Source of the DNA: Planctomycetota bacterium
GTDB taxonomy: Bacteria; Planctomycetota; UBA1135; JACQFD01
Direction: 5' to 3'
Assembly: GCA_016200225.1 (NCBI GenBank)
Contig: JACQFD010000006.1
Coordinates: forward strand, 186,001 to 250,000
Length of the DNA: 64,000 nt
Shown: positions 1 to 9,497 of the stretch, in pieces
Layout: every line of letters begins with the position of its first letter
How positions within the stretch are numbered: the stretch's first letter is position 1
The notes under the pieces: model-generated
Database searches by the model: none
Told to the model about the DNA's origin: nothing
The model's input: the letters and a program-made list of their open reading frames with translations, nothing else
Program-made: the position numbers and the translations under genes

Positions 1-1
1 C

Positions 2-1120
2 AAGCAGGGCAAATCGAGCGACTGGATTGACGTCGTGTGGGCGTCTCACGAAAACGCGCTCGTCAACGCGCAATTGTATGAAGCGCTGACGCACTGGTCG
101 GCGCTGGAAAATCTGCTCGGCGATGGAAGCCGCGCGGATAATTATAAAAAGGCCGCGGCGAAGTTGAAAATGCAATTTAATAAAAACGCCGCCGACGGTG
201 GATTCTGGGACCCCGAAAATCAATGTTACGATTACTGGCGCGATGCGGACGGCTCGATGCACGGCCGCAATTGCGTGATTCCCGTGCAATTTTCCGCGAT
301 CGGTTACGGTTTGTGCGACGATCCGGCGCGCGCTGCCGCAATTTTAAATAAAATCGAGTCCGCGATGACGAAGGAATCCCTGTTTTTCTGGCCGCTTTGT
401 TTAACTTCGTTCGCGCCGGGCGAGTCGGTCGCATTTCAATATCCATTTCCAAATTATGAAAACGGCGACATTTTTTTCGCATGGGGCGAACTTGGCACGC
501 GCGCGTATGCGGCGCGCGAGCCGGCGCTCGCCGTGAAATATATTAAAAATCTCCTCGCCCGTTATGCGATGGACGGTTTGGCGTATCAGCGCGTTCTTCG
601 AAGTTCGCAAAAAGGCGAAGGCAACGATATATTATCCAATAATTGCAGCGCGATTGTCGGTCTCTATCGTAATATTTACGGAATCCAGCCGCGGCACGAC
701 GCGCTTTACCTAAATCCGCGACCGACGCCCGAGTTATACGGAACCGTCGTGCGCTACCGCCTGCGCGGCCGCGAATATAAAATTCAATATTCGAAGGATT
801 CGACGTCGGTGGAGTGCGGCGATATCTTTGTCAACGCGCCCGGCGCGTTCGCCGTCGATCCGGAGACGCATCGCGTTCATTATTATTTGGACGCGGACGT
901 CGGACAAAGTATAAGATTTCGTGAGGGCCGCCGCGGGGCCGGGTCCAACGTTAGCATCCAAAACACGGTTCACGGTTGCGCCGCGGGCGCGAGTTATCAG
1001 TTGGTCACGAAGGGCGGCTCGACGCCTGCGATTCAGGCGGACGCGGCCGGCGAAGCTTCGTTCGTAGTCGAATTCAACGATGCCGAGACGAAGACATTCG
1101 AGATCCGGCGCGCGAAATGA
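2..1120 (+). CDS. glycoside hydrolase of the six-hairpin ((alpha/alpha)6) type, C-terminal part
   Basis: The frame is open from the first full codon of the window, so the 5' end is missing; an internal ATG at 35 is not a convincing start. The visible 372 residues look like the second half of an (alpha/alpha)6-barrel glycosidase: aromatic- and acid-rich helices (GGFWDPENQCYDYW, then FPNYENGDIFFAWGE) followed by a beta-sandwich tail (YGTVVRYRLRGREYKI) of the kind that closes such enzymes. A role in oligosaccharide or glycan breakdown is inferred from the fold; the exact family and substrate cannot be named. The stop overlaps the start of the following lipoprotein gene (ATGA), so the two are probably translated together. 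Confidence 0.6.
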   Translation, partial: KQGKSSDWIDVVWASHENALVNAQLYEALTHWSALENLLGDGSRADNYKKAAAKLKMQFNKNAADGGFWDPENQCYDYWRDADGSMHGRNCVIPVQFSAIGYGLCDDPARAAAILNKIESAMTKESLFFWPLCLTSFAPGESVAFQYPFPNYENGDIFFAWGELGTRAYAAREPALAVKYIKNLLARYAMDGLAYQRVLRSSQKGEGNDILSNNCSAIVGLYRNIYGIQPRHDALYLNPRPTPELYGTVVRYRLRGREYKIQYSKDSTSVECGDIFVNAPGAFAVDPETHRVHYYLDADVGQSIRFREGRRGAGSNVSIQNTVHGCAAGASYQLVTKGGSTPAIQADAAGEASFVVEFNDAETKTFEIRRAK

Positions 1121-1938
1121 ATCCACTATTCGAATTTTGGCGCCGCGCGTCCAAAACTATGGACATGATCGCCGGAAATCCCAGATTTCGCGCCGCCGCC
1201 GCGCCGGCGGTTCTGTTATATACAATGACCGCGCTCGCGGGATGTTCGTTCGTCGGCCCCGGCTCGCGGCCGGTGTCGAACGACGGCTTCGAATCGATAC
1301 AAAATCGGAAAATCGAGCCCTTGCGCGACCGCGCGTCGGCGTTGATCGCGGAATGGAACGTGCGCATGGCGTCGCAGCGCGCGAATTTATTATATATGAA
1401 TAAATCGGCCGTCGAACCGGCGTCCGTTCCGTTGGCGCGCGCGGATCGCGATCTTTTTTTTGACGATCCTTTCGACGGCGAATTGGAATATTCGGGAACG
1501 GGTTCCCTTTATTTTTCGGAAGTATTCAATAAAAACGGAGTGCTCGCGCTGCGTTCGCCGTCATTTGTAATGGTCGACGGCGACGTTCGCGGAAAGTTGA
1601 CATTTTCGAGTCCTTCGACCGTCGTCGTCCGCGGCGATTTGATTGGTGAGATTCGTTGCCACGCCAGATGTAAAATTTGCATCGCCGGGCGCATTTTGGG
1701 ATCCATCGACGACTCCGCCGGATCGGCGATTACGGCGGCCGATCCGGGCGAAGTTGGGTCGAAAGCTACAATTCATCTGCGCGCGAATACGAGTATTCTG
1801 TGGCTCGATCGCGGAAACATCGACTTTATCGATCGCGCGATCGACGGTCCCGGCATCGTTGTCGCCCACTACGGAGACGGCACGTCGTTCCGACCGTACA
1901 TCGGCAAGGGCGGCCTGCGCGTCTACGCGGACGAATAA
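1117..1938 (+). CDS. lipoprotein with a bactofilin-like beta-repeat region
   Basis: The start was chosen at the ATG that overlaps the previous stop codon (ATGA); a longer frame to 976 would lie inside the upstream gene. The N-terminus has basic residues, a hydrophobic stretch and a lipobox (LAGC near residue 41), so the protein should be an envelope lipoprotein. The middle (FVMVDGDVRGKLTFSS, VVVRGDLIGEI, ICIAGRILGSI) has the short repeating strands seen in bactofilin-like or right-handed beta-helix domains. No enzyme motif is visible. Translational coupling suggests a link with the glycosidase, for instance as a surface-anchored partner, but this is inference. Confidence 0.55.
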   Translation: MNPLFEFWRRASKTMDMIAGNPRFRAAAAPAVLLYTMTALAGCSFVGPGSRPVSNDGFESIQNRKIEPLRDRASALIAEWNVRMASQRANLLYMNKSAVEPASVPLARADRDLFFDDPFDGELEYSGTGSLYFSEVFNKNGVLALRSPSFVMVDGDVRGKLTFSSPSTVVVRGDLIGEIRCHARCKICIAGRILGSIDDSAGSAITAADPGEVGSKATIHLRANTSILWLDRGNIDFIDRAIDGPGIVVAHYGDGTSFRPYIGKGGLRVYADE

Positions 1939-1944
1939 TTATAT

Positions 1945-2694
1945 TTAAATCTGCGCCATGCCGCCGTCGACGAAGAGTTCGATGCCGGTAATATAACTAC
2001 TGTCGTCCGACGCGAGGAATAACACAGCTTTCGCGATCTCGTCGGGACTGCCCATGCGTCCGAGCGGAACGGACGTCACGATATTACCTTTGAATTGTTG
2101 CACTTGATCGGCCGTCAATCCCATCTGGCCGAAAATCGGCGTGTCGATCGGTCCAGGGCTTATCGCGTTGACGCGGATTTTTCTAGACTTTAGATCCGCC
2201 GTCCACGACCGCGCGAACGACCGCACCGCCGCCTTGGTCGCGCTGTAGACGCCGAATCCCTCGAGGCCCTTCGACGACGCGATCGACGCATTCATAATAA
2301 TCGATCCGCCGTCGGGGATGAGCGGCAGCGCCTTTTGAATTGTAAATAACAATCCCTTGACGTTGATTCTAAATGTCTTGTCGAAATGTTCCTCCGTGAT
2401 CGAACCGAGCGGCGCGAGTTCGCCGATGCCTGCGTTCGCGAAAAGCACGTCGATCCGTCCGTGCTGGCGTTTCACTTCGGAAAATAAACGATCGAGATCC
2501 TTAAGATTCGAAACGTCGCCTTGAATCCCCGTGACGTTGTCGCCGATTTCCTTCACGGCCGCGTCGAGCTGGTCCTTTCTGCGACCCGTAATGACGACAT
2601 GCGCGCCTTCTGTTACAAATCGCTTCGCGGTCGCGAGCCCGATGCCGCTGTTCCCGCCCGTAATGACCGCAATTTTTCCGGATAGTTTCTTCAT
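1945..2694 (-). CDS. short-chain dehydrogenase/reductase (SDR), classical type
   Basis: This 249-residue protein has all classical SDR landmarks: the nucleotide-binding TGGNSGIG near residue 11, NAG in the central strand, a Ser followed by YSATK (catalytic Tyr and Lys) and the substrate-loop ISPGPIDT. The C-terminal SDDSSYITGIELFVDGG is typical of 3-oxoacyl-ACP reductase-like members. It should be an NAD(P)H-dependent oxidoreductase; the substrate is unknown. The frame is open to 2754, but MKKLSGKIAVITGG starting at 2694 matches where SDR proteins normally begin. It converges on the lipoprotein gene with 6 bases between the stops. Confidence 0.85.
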   Translation of the reverse strand: MKKLSGKIAVITGGNSGIGLATAKRFVTEGAHVVITGRRKDQLDAAVKEIGDNVTGIQGDVSNLKDLDRLFSEVKRQHGRIDVLFANAGIGELAPLGSITEEHFDKTFRINVKGLLFTIQKALPLIPDGGSIIMNASIASSKGLEGFGVYSATKAAVRSFARSWTADLKSRKIRVNAISPGPIDTPIFGQMGLTADQVQQFKGNIVTSVPLGRMGSPDEIAKAVLFLASDDSSYITGIELFVDGGMAQI

Positions 2695-2778
2695 GGGAGT
2701 TATTGTTATGAATGTTGGTTTAACATCGTTCGCGTCCGAGGTGACGGATGGCAAGAGGTAGACGATGGAACGTGGACG

Positions 2779-3792
2779 TCAAGAGGCATCTTTCGGCGGA
2801 GATCCTTGAATGTCACTTTGAATCCCCAATTGTCGAACAAGATAATTACGGCCTTCTGAAGTCAGTTTCCAACGATCGGAAGCTCCCGCGTCTGGTTCAA
2901 TAAGACCGAGTGCTGATAGTTGAATTAACATTCGGAGCATATCTTGATATTGAATTTGATATGACTGAGTCTTGAGGCTTCGAAACTCTTCGTCCTTCTG
3001 TTTAATGTCTTGAATCCGATACGACAATGTAGTTCTTGTCGTCGTGGTACTGGCCCCGATGAATATCACTGGACCGATAGCAATAAACACGTCATCCCAT
3101 GTCATTGGTATTCGTTCAGTGTGGTTTTCCCACTTCTTGCCATCAGTGTATAGTGAATATTCGAATTGAAATGGTATGTATTCCGGGCCTTCCGCCAATC
3201 GGCGAATTTCCGCGACATTACTTTTCTGTACGTCCTGCTCCAACTTTTCGACGCGACGACGCGTTTCGGTTGTATCTTGAAGCATCTTGAGTTGGTCAGC
3301 GCGAATCCAACCCACGCGGGGATTTGATCTTATTTCTTTAATCAGTCCCCGAGAGACCTTTGCCCCAAGGTCGGCGGCATTCGTCCATTCTTTACAAATA
3401 TGATCCTTCATTACTTTTTGACGGAATCCCGCAAGTCGTGCGAGCGCCACCGGATCTCTTTCGGACTTTCCGTGTGGAATTTCGTCCGGTTGACCGTGCA
3501 AAAATGCAAGAATCGGAATTCCTGCCTGAATTGCATAGTCATATTCACGTTCTGTGAAACTTATGCCATCTTTGTCAACCGACCCGTATTTTCCGCCGAT
3601 AATTAGACAGTAATAATCGGATTCCTCAATAACGCGCTTGATAAGTTGCCAAGATTCATCATTCGCCGCAGGAAATAATTCCATTCCTGAAGGAATGCAA
3701 TCAATTTCCAAGATCGCCTGAATTACTTCGCGACGTTCGTCAAATAGGTCGCGAAATGTCGAACTAACAAATACTTGAAAGCGCTTGTCCAT
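2779..3792 (-). CDS. DUF4062 domain protein with coiled coil and C-terminal winged-helix-like region
   Basis: Residues 1 to about 160 form a DUF4062 domain: KRFQVFVSSTFRDLFDERRE at the start, then YYCLIIGGKYGS and SFTEREYDYA, and AFLHG. DUF4062 is related to TIR/SEFIR-type folds and often sits at the N-terminus of STAND NTPases in immune-like proteins (family knowledge). Here it stands alone: residues about 175-205 look like a coiled coil (TTETRRRVEKLEQDVQ) and the last 70 residues (MLRMLIQLSALGLIEP, WKLTSEGRNYLVRQLG) look like a winged helix. The gene is clearly richer in A+T than its neighbours and lacks their codon habits, suggesting recent transfer. A defence or signalling role is possible but unproven. 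Confidence 0.75.
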   Translation of the reverse strand: MDKRFQVFVSSTFRDLFDERREVIQAILEIDCIPSGMELFPAANDESWQLIKRVIEESDYYCLIIGGKYGSVDKDGISFTEREYDYAIQAGIPILAFLHGQPDEIPHGKSERDPVALARLAGFRQKVMKDHICKEWTNAADLGAKVSRGLIKEIRSNPRVGWIRADQLKMLQDTTETRRRVEKLEQDVQKSNVAEIRRLAEGPEYIPFQFEYSLYTDGKKWENHTERIPMTWDDVFIAIGPVIFIGASTTTTRTTLSYRIQDIKQKDEEFRSLKTQSYQIQYQDMLRMLIQLSALGLIEPDAGASDRWKLTSEGRNYLVRQLGIQSDIQGSPPKDAS

Positions 3793-3817
3793 TTCAATTT
3801 GTGTCAGGCATTAAATA

Positions 3818-4330
3818 CTACCCCTCCAAATGCGCCCCCAGCATCCAACCGTACTTTTCCAATTCCGCGATCAAACCAATATATAAATCTTCCGTGATCG
3901 GTTCGTCGCTCAAAACACTAAGACTTGCGCGCATGCGATTGGCGCAGCCCAAAACTCTCACTCGGAGCGCAGTTGTTAATTCGCGCCAGTCGGTCGTATC
4001 GTTAGGAAACGGTTCAAATGTAGTGTTCGCGGCGGCGTCCTGAATCGTGCCTTTCGGAAGGGCGTCGAGCGCGCGGGCGCGCTCGGCGAGTTCGTCGGAG
4101 GCGTCGCGGGCCGAACTTGCGATTTTATCAAATAATTCGTGGAGCCCCTGGAAACTCACGGCGCGCACGTTCCAGTGCGCCTGTTTTGCCGCGGCGGCGA
4201 GGTCGAGCGCGTGCGCGAGGGTCGCGTTGAGTTCGTGCGCGACGGCGTCGCGGATTTTATTATTTATATCAACTTTTTGGGCTGTGTTGCCGCCCGAATT
4301 ATTGCCGTTGCCGGTATTGGTATTTTTCAT
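3818..4330 (-). CDS. dps: Dps-family ferritin-like DNA-protection protein
   Basis: This 170-residue protein is the right length for Dps. The first 18 residues are a polar Asn/Gly-rich tail. The helical core carries the Dps signature: KQAHWNVRAVSFQGLHELFD, with the two ferroxidase His and the following Asp, then ASDELAERARALDALPKGT with the acidic ligands. Dps dodecamers oxidise and store iron and shield DNA from peroxide. It lies 25 bases downstream of the deoxyhypusine-synthase-like gene and 25 bases upstream of the DUF4062 gene, all on the minus strand, so co-transcription is possible. No regulatory site was recognised. Confidence 0.88.
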   Translation of the reverse strand: MKNTNTGNGNNSGGNTAQKVDINNKIRDAVAHELNATLAHALDLAAAAKQAHWNVRAVSFQGLHELFDKIASSARDASDELAERARALDALPKGTIQDAAANTTFEPFPNDTTDWRELTTALRVRVLGCANRMRASLSVLSDEPITEDLYIGLIAELEKYGWMLGAHLEG

Positions 4331-4355
4331 GATTGTCGGAGGATAAAAGACGGTT

Positions 4356-5534
4356 TTACTTGTTCAAGGAGCCCTGCCGGCGCGCGGCGATGCGTTTGCC
4401 GCCTTTCCCGCTCGCGCCGTTGATTCTCGTCAGGTATTCGGCCTGCATTTTTCCTAACAATTCGTCGCGCCGCCCGGCGAGACGCTTCCATTTGCGCGGT
4501 TTTCGCGACGCGAGCGCGTACGCCGTGAGAATCGGAAGGCCGATCGTCGAATCGAGGTACGCGACGACCGAATCCGGCAGTTTGTCCGGATCGATCTTGC
4601 CCCACGACACGGCCTCGCTCGGCGTCGCGCCGGACAATCCGCCCGTGTCGGGGCGCGCGTCGGTTATTTGTAAAAAATAATCGTGGCCTTTTTCCGGCAA
4701 TCCCAACACTTCCTGAATTTGCGGCTCCGTTTGCAATGCAAAATTCTTCGGCGATCCGCCGCCGCATATAAATATTGCAGACGCGCCGCCGGTGCGCTTC
4801 GCGTTCCAAACGATCGACGCCGTTTCATTAACATCGCGCGATACATCGAATGAAAATTTGCCGCCCTCGAGCGCGACGGCCGCGACGTTCATGCCGATCG
4901 ACGAATCGCCGGGCGAACTCGTGTACGCGGGCACGCCGCATCTGTAAAGAGTCGTGAGCAGGCATGTATCTTTAACTCCGAACGCATCCTCGCGCGCCGC
5001 GAGCGCCGCGCCGACGTGGCCGTGAAATTCCGCCGTCGACATCGGTTTTTGAAAGATCGGGCTTCTTAACAATTCGCGGAAGAACGCGTCGGTGTCGAGC
5101 AGCACGGAATAGTCAAATAACACATCGTAAATACGAATAATTTCGTTTTTTCGTAATATTCGATCGTCGAGAAACGGCGAACCGCGGTGCAGCGCGAGAC
5201 CGAGGCCGAAGTGCGCGTCATGATACAAATTCGCGCCCGTCGAAATGATCCAATCGACGAAACCCGCCTTCACGAGCGGAATGATACAAGAACGCCCGAG
5301 TCCCGCCGGCGTCAGCGCGCCGGCGAGCGTCATGCCGACGGTGGTTTTCGCGTCGAGCATTTTGTCCGCGAACAGCCGGCACGCTTCGCCGAGGCGGCCC
5401 GCGTTGTACGCGAGGAACGCGCCGTCGACGAGTTTCTTAATATTCTCGCCGCCGGTGACGCCGTCCGGGAGAATGCGCGCGCCGCTCAAGAAGGGGTTCG
5501 ATCGGACCTTTTTCGGGTGTTTGGATTTCGCCAT
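4356..5534 (-). CDS. deoxyhypusine synthase-like protein
   Basis: This 392-residue protein matches the deoxyhypusine synthase family over its length: [49 protein letters not shown] and EAVSWGKI. The last motif holds the lysine that forms the covalent intermediate in the eukaryotic enzyme (near residue 311 here). Eukaryotic and archaeal members transfer an aminobutyl group from spermidine to eIF5A/aIF5A. Bacteria lack that substrate, and some bacterial and plant homologues instead make homospermidine or related polyamines. A polyamine-modifying role is therefore the best inference. Dps follows 25 bases downstream. No other polyamine gene is visible in the window. Confidence 0.85.
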   Translation of the reverse strand: MAKSKHPKKVRSNPFLSGARILPDGVTGGENIKKLVDGAFLAYNAGRLGEACRLFADKMLDAKTTVGMTLAGALTPAGLGRSCIIPLVKAGFVDWIISTGANLYHDAHFGLGLALHRGSPFLDDRILRKNEIIRIYDVLFDYSVLLDTDAFFRELLRSPIFQKPMSTAEFHGHVGAALAAREDAFGVKDTCLLTTLYRCGVPAYTSSPGDSSIGMNVAAVALEGGKFSFDVSRDVNETASIVWNAKRTGGASAIFICGGGSPKNFALQTEPQIQEVLGLPEKGHDYFLQITDARPDTGGLSGATPSEAVSWGKIDPDKLPDSVVAYLDSTIGLPILTAYALASRKPRKWKRLAGRRDELLGKMQAEYLTRINGASGKGGKRIAARRQGSLNK

Positions 5535-5737
5535 GATGTGGCCGGAAGCATATCAAAATCCGGCCCCGGCGCGGAGCGTCAAAACGGGGCGCTTTCGGGG
5601 ACTTTCGTTAAATTTAACGCTAGTGTCCGCTTGCTTACAAAAACGCATCGCTCGCGAGAGGCGCGCGGAGCGGGTTCTTTCCTGCGAAATTCTCTAGACA
5701 AATGACCGTCCAAGCGGTCTTCTCTGATACATAGGCC

Positions 5738-8700
5738 ATGCACGCATCCCTCCTCGGCGAACGGTGGCATTCGCGATTATTAATCATCGCGTCGGCCGCG
5801 CTTGCGGCGTCGATTTTCGCAGTAGCAAACGACACGCGCTCGACTGGCGCGTCGAAGAAGGCAGACGGCGTCGCCGCGAACGATGGCAACGATCGCGCTC
5901 GCACGCCCATCCGCTACGACCGCGACATCCGCCCGCTGCTCTCGGAGAAATGCTTCAAATGTCACGGCCCCGATCCGAAATCCCGCGAGCAGGGGTTGCG
6001 CCTCGACATGGCCGAATCGGCGATGGCCGTTCGCGATGGCAAGGCCGCTGTCGTTCCCGGGAATCTTAAGGAAAGCGAAATCTGGCGCCGCGTGACGAGC
6101 GACGACCCGGAAGTCCGAATGCCGCCGCCGAAGAGTCAAAAAACGCCGATGACCGCGGCCGAGCGCGAGCGCGTGCGGATTTGGATCGAATCGGGGGCGA
6201 ATTACGAACCGCATTGGTCGTTCGTCGCGCCGCGTCGTCCCGACGTTCCCGAAGTTCAAGATAAACAATGGCCGCGGAACGAAGTCGATCGTTTCGTACT
6301 CGCGAAACAGGAGGAAAACGGCGTCGTTCACAGTCCGGAGGCTGCCCCCGAGATCTTGTTTCGCCGGATGATGCTCGATCTGACGGGGCTGCCGCCGACG
6401 GTCGACGAACTCGACCGTTTTCTTAAAGATACAGATCCGAAAGCTTATGAAAAATGGATCGATCGTATCTTTAGCGAAGAACCTTACAAATCGCGGCACG
6501 CCGAGCGCATGACGGCGCCGTGGCTCGATCTCGCGCGCTACGCCGACACGTGCGGAATTCATATGGATGCCGGGCGGCAGATCTGGCCGTGGCGCGACTG
6601 GGTGCTGCGCGCGTATCGCGACAATAAACCGTTCGATCGATTCGCGCTGGAACAACTCGCGGGGGATTTATTACCGAACGCGACGCTCGATCAGAAAGTC
6701 GCGAGCGGATTTAACAGAAACCACGTGACGAGCGACGAAGGCGGCGCGATCGCCGAGGAGTATCTCGTCGAATACGCGGTCGATCGCGTGAATACGACCG
6801 GGTCCGTATTCTTAGGAATGACGTTCGGCTGCGCGCGCTGCCATGATCATAAATTCGAGCCGGTCACGCAGGAGGATTTTTATAAATTATTCGCTTTCTT
6901 CGATTCGATCGAGGAGCCGGGGCTTTATTCGCAAGTGCCCGACGCGAAGCGCGCGCTCGAACCGTTTATACAAGTGCCGTCCGACGCGCAGGCGGCGGAG
7001 CGTGAAAAAGTTAATAAACAATTGGAGACGGCGCGCAAAGACCTAAGCGCGCCCGCTCCGGCCGAAGACACTCTGCGCGCGGCATTCTTTAAGAAAGTCC
7101 TCGGAGAGAGCGGCGTGTCGTGGACGCGGCCGGCGATGACGCGCGCCGAATCGAAGGGCGGCGCTAAATTTACAATTCTTCCCGACGGATCGGCGCTGGC
7201 CTCGGGCGCGAATCCCGACAAGGACGATCATTATTTTACATTAACGACCGACGCGGTCGGTTTATCATTATTGAGCGTCGAGGCGCTTACGGATCCGAGC
7301 CTGCCCGAGAATCGCGTGGGCCGGGCGTTCAACGGGAACGCCGTGCTGTCCGGCGTCGAAGTGGAGGCCGTTTCCGTCGCCGATCCTACCAAAAAAACAA
7401 ATGTAACTTTCGAATGGGCGTTCGCCGATCATGAACAATTGAACGGCGATTTCCGCGCCGTGAACGTATTGGATACAAAGGATATGAACGGCTGGGCCGT
7501 GCAGGGCCACGAACGCGCGGGCAACCGGTTGTTATTACTTCTGGCGGAAAAACCTTTTGGTTATAAAGGCGGAACCGAAATCCGCGTTCATTTACAATAT
7601 CAATCGGTGTACGCGACGCACGTGCTCGGCCGGGTCCGTTTCGCCGTGTCGCCGATGGTCGACGCGGCGCGCGAGCGCATGCCCGTCGCGAAGAGCGATT
7701 GGTATATCGCCGGCCCGTTTCCGTCGAACGATCGCACCGCGATTTATGAACAAAAGTTCGGACCCGAGTCCGAAACGATCATTGATGTTACAAAAAACTT
7801 CGGCGCCGGAAATCGTTATTGGACGCACGCGATCGATCTCCGCGACGGCATGGCGCACATGCTTTCGGAGGGGACGAATGTAAGTTATGTCGGGCGCCGC
7901 GTGTTCTCGCCGTCGGCGCGAAAACTGCAATTATCCCTCGGTAGCGACGACGGTATCCGCGTTTACGCGAATGGAAAGGAATACTTCGGCAAGAGCGTCG
8001 ACCGGCCCGTGGCTCCCGATCAGGACAAGGCCGAAATCGAACTCCGCCGCGGATTCAATACTGTAATATTAAAGATAGTCAATACCGGCGGCCAGTCGGG
8101 ATTTTATTATAATCCGATTCCGGCCGAGACCGAGCTCTCGGGCGATCTCGTCGGCGCGTTCGCGCCAGCGCCCCTCGACGCGGCGCCGGCGGGCGACACA
8201 TCAAGAGGTCGCGCCGTGGACGCGTCCTTCGTCGAATACAACAAAAGAGTCGCACTTGCCTGGCGGATGCGGTTCTCGCCGGATTTTAAAGAAAAAACCG
8301 CGCGCCTCGCGACCGTCGAAGCGGCCGTCGCGAAACTCGAGAGCGAAATTCCGCTCACGATGGTGATGAAGGAATTGGATAAACCGCGCGACACATTTGT
8401 ATTAACGCGCGGACTTTACAATATGCCGGATCCAAAGCGCAAAGTCAGCCGCGGCATTCCCGCCGCGCTCGGCGCGCTCGCGTCGGATGAAACGCCGACG
8501 CGGCTCACGCTCGCGAAATGGCTGATCGCGCCGGAGAATCCGCTGTTCGCGCGCGTCGCCGTCAACCGGCTTTGGGAATTGATATTCAACGTCGGCATCG
8601 TCGGCACATCGGAGAATCTCGGTTTTCAAGGCGAGTATCCGAGCCACCCCGAATTGTTAGATTGGCTCGCCGTCGAGTATCGCGAACGCGGATTCGATAC

Positions 8701-9472
8701 GCAGGCGATGCTGAAGTTATTATTAACGAGCGCGGCGTATCGGCAGTCGTCGCAGATCCGCCCGGGAATGGCCGAACGCGATCCCGAGAATCGTTTATTA
8801 ACAAGTTTTCCGCGGCGGCGCCTTTGCGCCGAACAGATCCGCGACGCGGCTCTTTACATATCCGGACTTTATGTAGAAAAAATCGGCGGCCCTTCGGTGA
8901 AACCGTATCAACCTCCCGGATTGTGGGAGGAGGTCGCGATGCCGCAGTCGAACACGCGGGCGTATGCGCGGGACATGGGCGAAAGTTTATATCGCCGCAG
9001 CATTTATACTTATTGGAAACGCGCTTGCCCGCCGCCTTCGTTAATGACGCTCGACGCGCCGACGCGCGAGTTTTGTACAGTTCGGCGCTCGTCGACCAAC
9101 ACGCCGCTCCAGTCGCTCGTGCTTTGGAACGACGAACAATTCGTCGAGGCCGCGCGCGCGACGGCGCAGCGGATCCTGCTCGACAAAATGACGGTCGACG
9201 GCGCGTCCGAAGCGAACGGCGACGCGGCAAGAATTGTTAAATTGTTCCGCGCCTGCGCCTCGCGCGCGCCGCGCGAGGCCGAGGCGTCGGCGCTGCTCGA
9301 AATGTTAACTTCGTTCCGCGGGCGATTCCGCGCCGCGCCCGACGACGCGAAGAAGTTTATCAAAATCGGCGAGTCGACGGTCGACGCGTCGCTCGAGCCC
9401 GCGGAAGTCGCCGCGTGGACAATGTTAGCGAACTCGATATTCATACTCGACGCGACGATTTGTAAAAATTAA
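5738..9472 (+). CDS. DUF1549/DUF1553 Planctomycete cytochrome-type protein, first copy
   Basis: This 1244-residue secreted protein opens with a signal or anchor helix (residues about 13-31). A PSCyt1 haem-binding motif follows (CFKCH, C72-C75-H76, in DIRPLLSEKCFKCHGPDP), then DUF1549 (about 165-400, with a second CARCH motif near 365, a family hallmark). The middle contains a PA14-like beta region (about 645-800, LGSDDGIRVYANGKEYF), and DUF1553 ends it (about 900-1240, NPLFARVAVNRLWELIF). Such proteins are abundant in Planctomycetes and Verrucomicrobia and are always paired with DUF1501 proteins; their reaction is not established, though periplasmic polysaccharide work is suspected. The gene begins a plus-strand run reaching 17298. 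Confidence 0.88.
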   Translation: MHASLLGERWHSRLLIIASAALAASIFAVANDTRSTGASKKADGVAANDGNDRARTPIRYDRDIRPLLSEKCFKCHGPDPKSREQGLRLDMAESAMAVRDGKAAVVPGNLKESEIWRRVTSDDPEVRMPPPKSQKTPMTAAERERVRIWIESGANYEPHWSFVAPRRPDVPEVQDKQWPRNEVDRFVLAKQEENGVVHSPEAAPEILFRRMMLDLTGLPPTVDELDRFLKDTDPKAYEKWIDRIFSEEPYKSRHAERMTAPWLDLARYADTCGIHMDAGRQIWPWRDWVLRAYRDNKPFDRFALEQLAGDLLPNATLDQKVASGFNRNHVTSDEGGAIAEEYLVEYAVDRVNTTGSVFLGMTFGCARCHDHKFEPVTQEDFYKLFAFFDSIEEPGLYSQVPDAKRALEPFIQVPSDAQAAEREKVNKQLETARKDLSAPAPAEDTLRAAFFKKVLGESGVSWTRPAMTRAESKGGAKFTILPDGSALASGANPDKDDHYFTLTTDAVGLSLLSVEALTDPSLPENRVGRAFNGNAVLSGVEVEAVSVADPTKKTNVTFEWAFADHEQLNGDFRAVNVLDTKDMNGWAVQGHERAGNRLLLLLAEKPFGYKGGTEIRVHLQYQSVYATHVLGRVRFAVSPMVDAARERMPVAKSDWYIAGPFPSNDRTAIYEQKFGPESETIIDVTKNFGAGNRYWTHAIDLRDGMAHMLSEGTNVSYVGRRVFSPSARKLQLSLGSDDGIRVYANGKEYFGKSVDRPVAPDQDKAEIELRRGFNTVILKIVNTGGQSGFYYNPIPAETELSGDLVGAFAPAPLDAAPAGDTSRGRAVDASFVEYNKRVALAWRMRFSPDFKEKTARLATVEAAVAKLESEIPLTMVMKELDKPRDTFVLTRGLYNMPDPKRKVSRGIPAALGALASDETPTRLTLAKWLIAPENPLFARVAVNRLWELIFNVGIVGTSENLGFQGEYPSHPELLDWLAVEYRERGFDTQAMLKLLLTSAAYRQSSQIRPGMAERDPENRLLTSFPRRRLCAEQIRDAALYISGLYVEKIGGPSVKPYQPPGLWEEVAMPQSNTRAYARDMGESLYRRSIYTYWKRACPPPSLMTLDAPTREFCTVRRSSTNTPLQSLVLWNDEQFVEAARATAQRILLDKMTVDGASEANGDAARIVKLFRACASRAPREAEASALLEMLTSFRGRFRAAPDDAKKFIKIGESTVDASLEPAEVAAWTMLANSIFILDATICKN

Positions 9473-9497
9473 CGAAAACCCACCGATCGACAGCGCC

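Noticed and set aside
5780..6655. Long minus-strand open frame of 291 codons inside the first DUF1549/1553 gene
   Set aside because: Arg/His-rich translation without motifs; it is a shadow of a G+C-rich gene. The same holds for the other long opposite-strand frames, for example 12742-13341 and 53064-53948.
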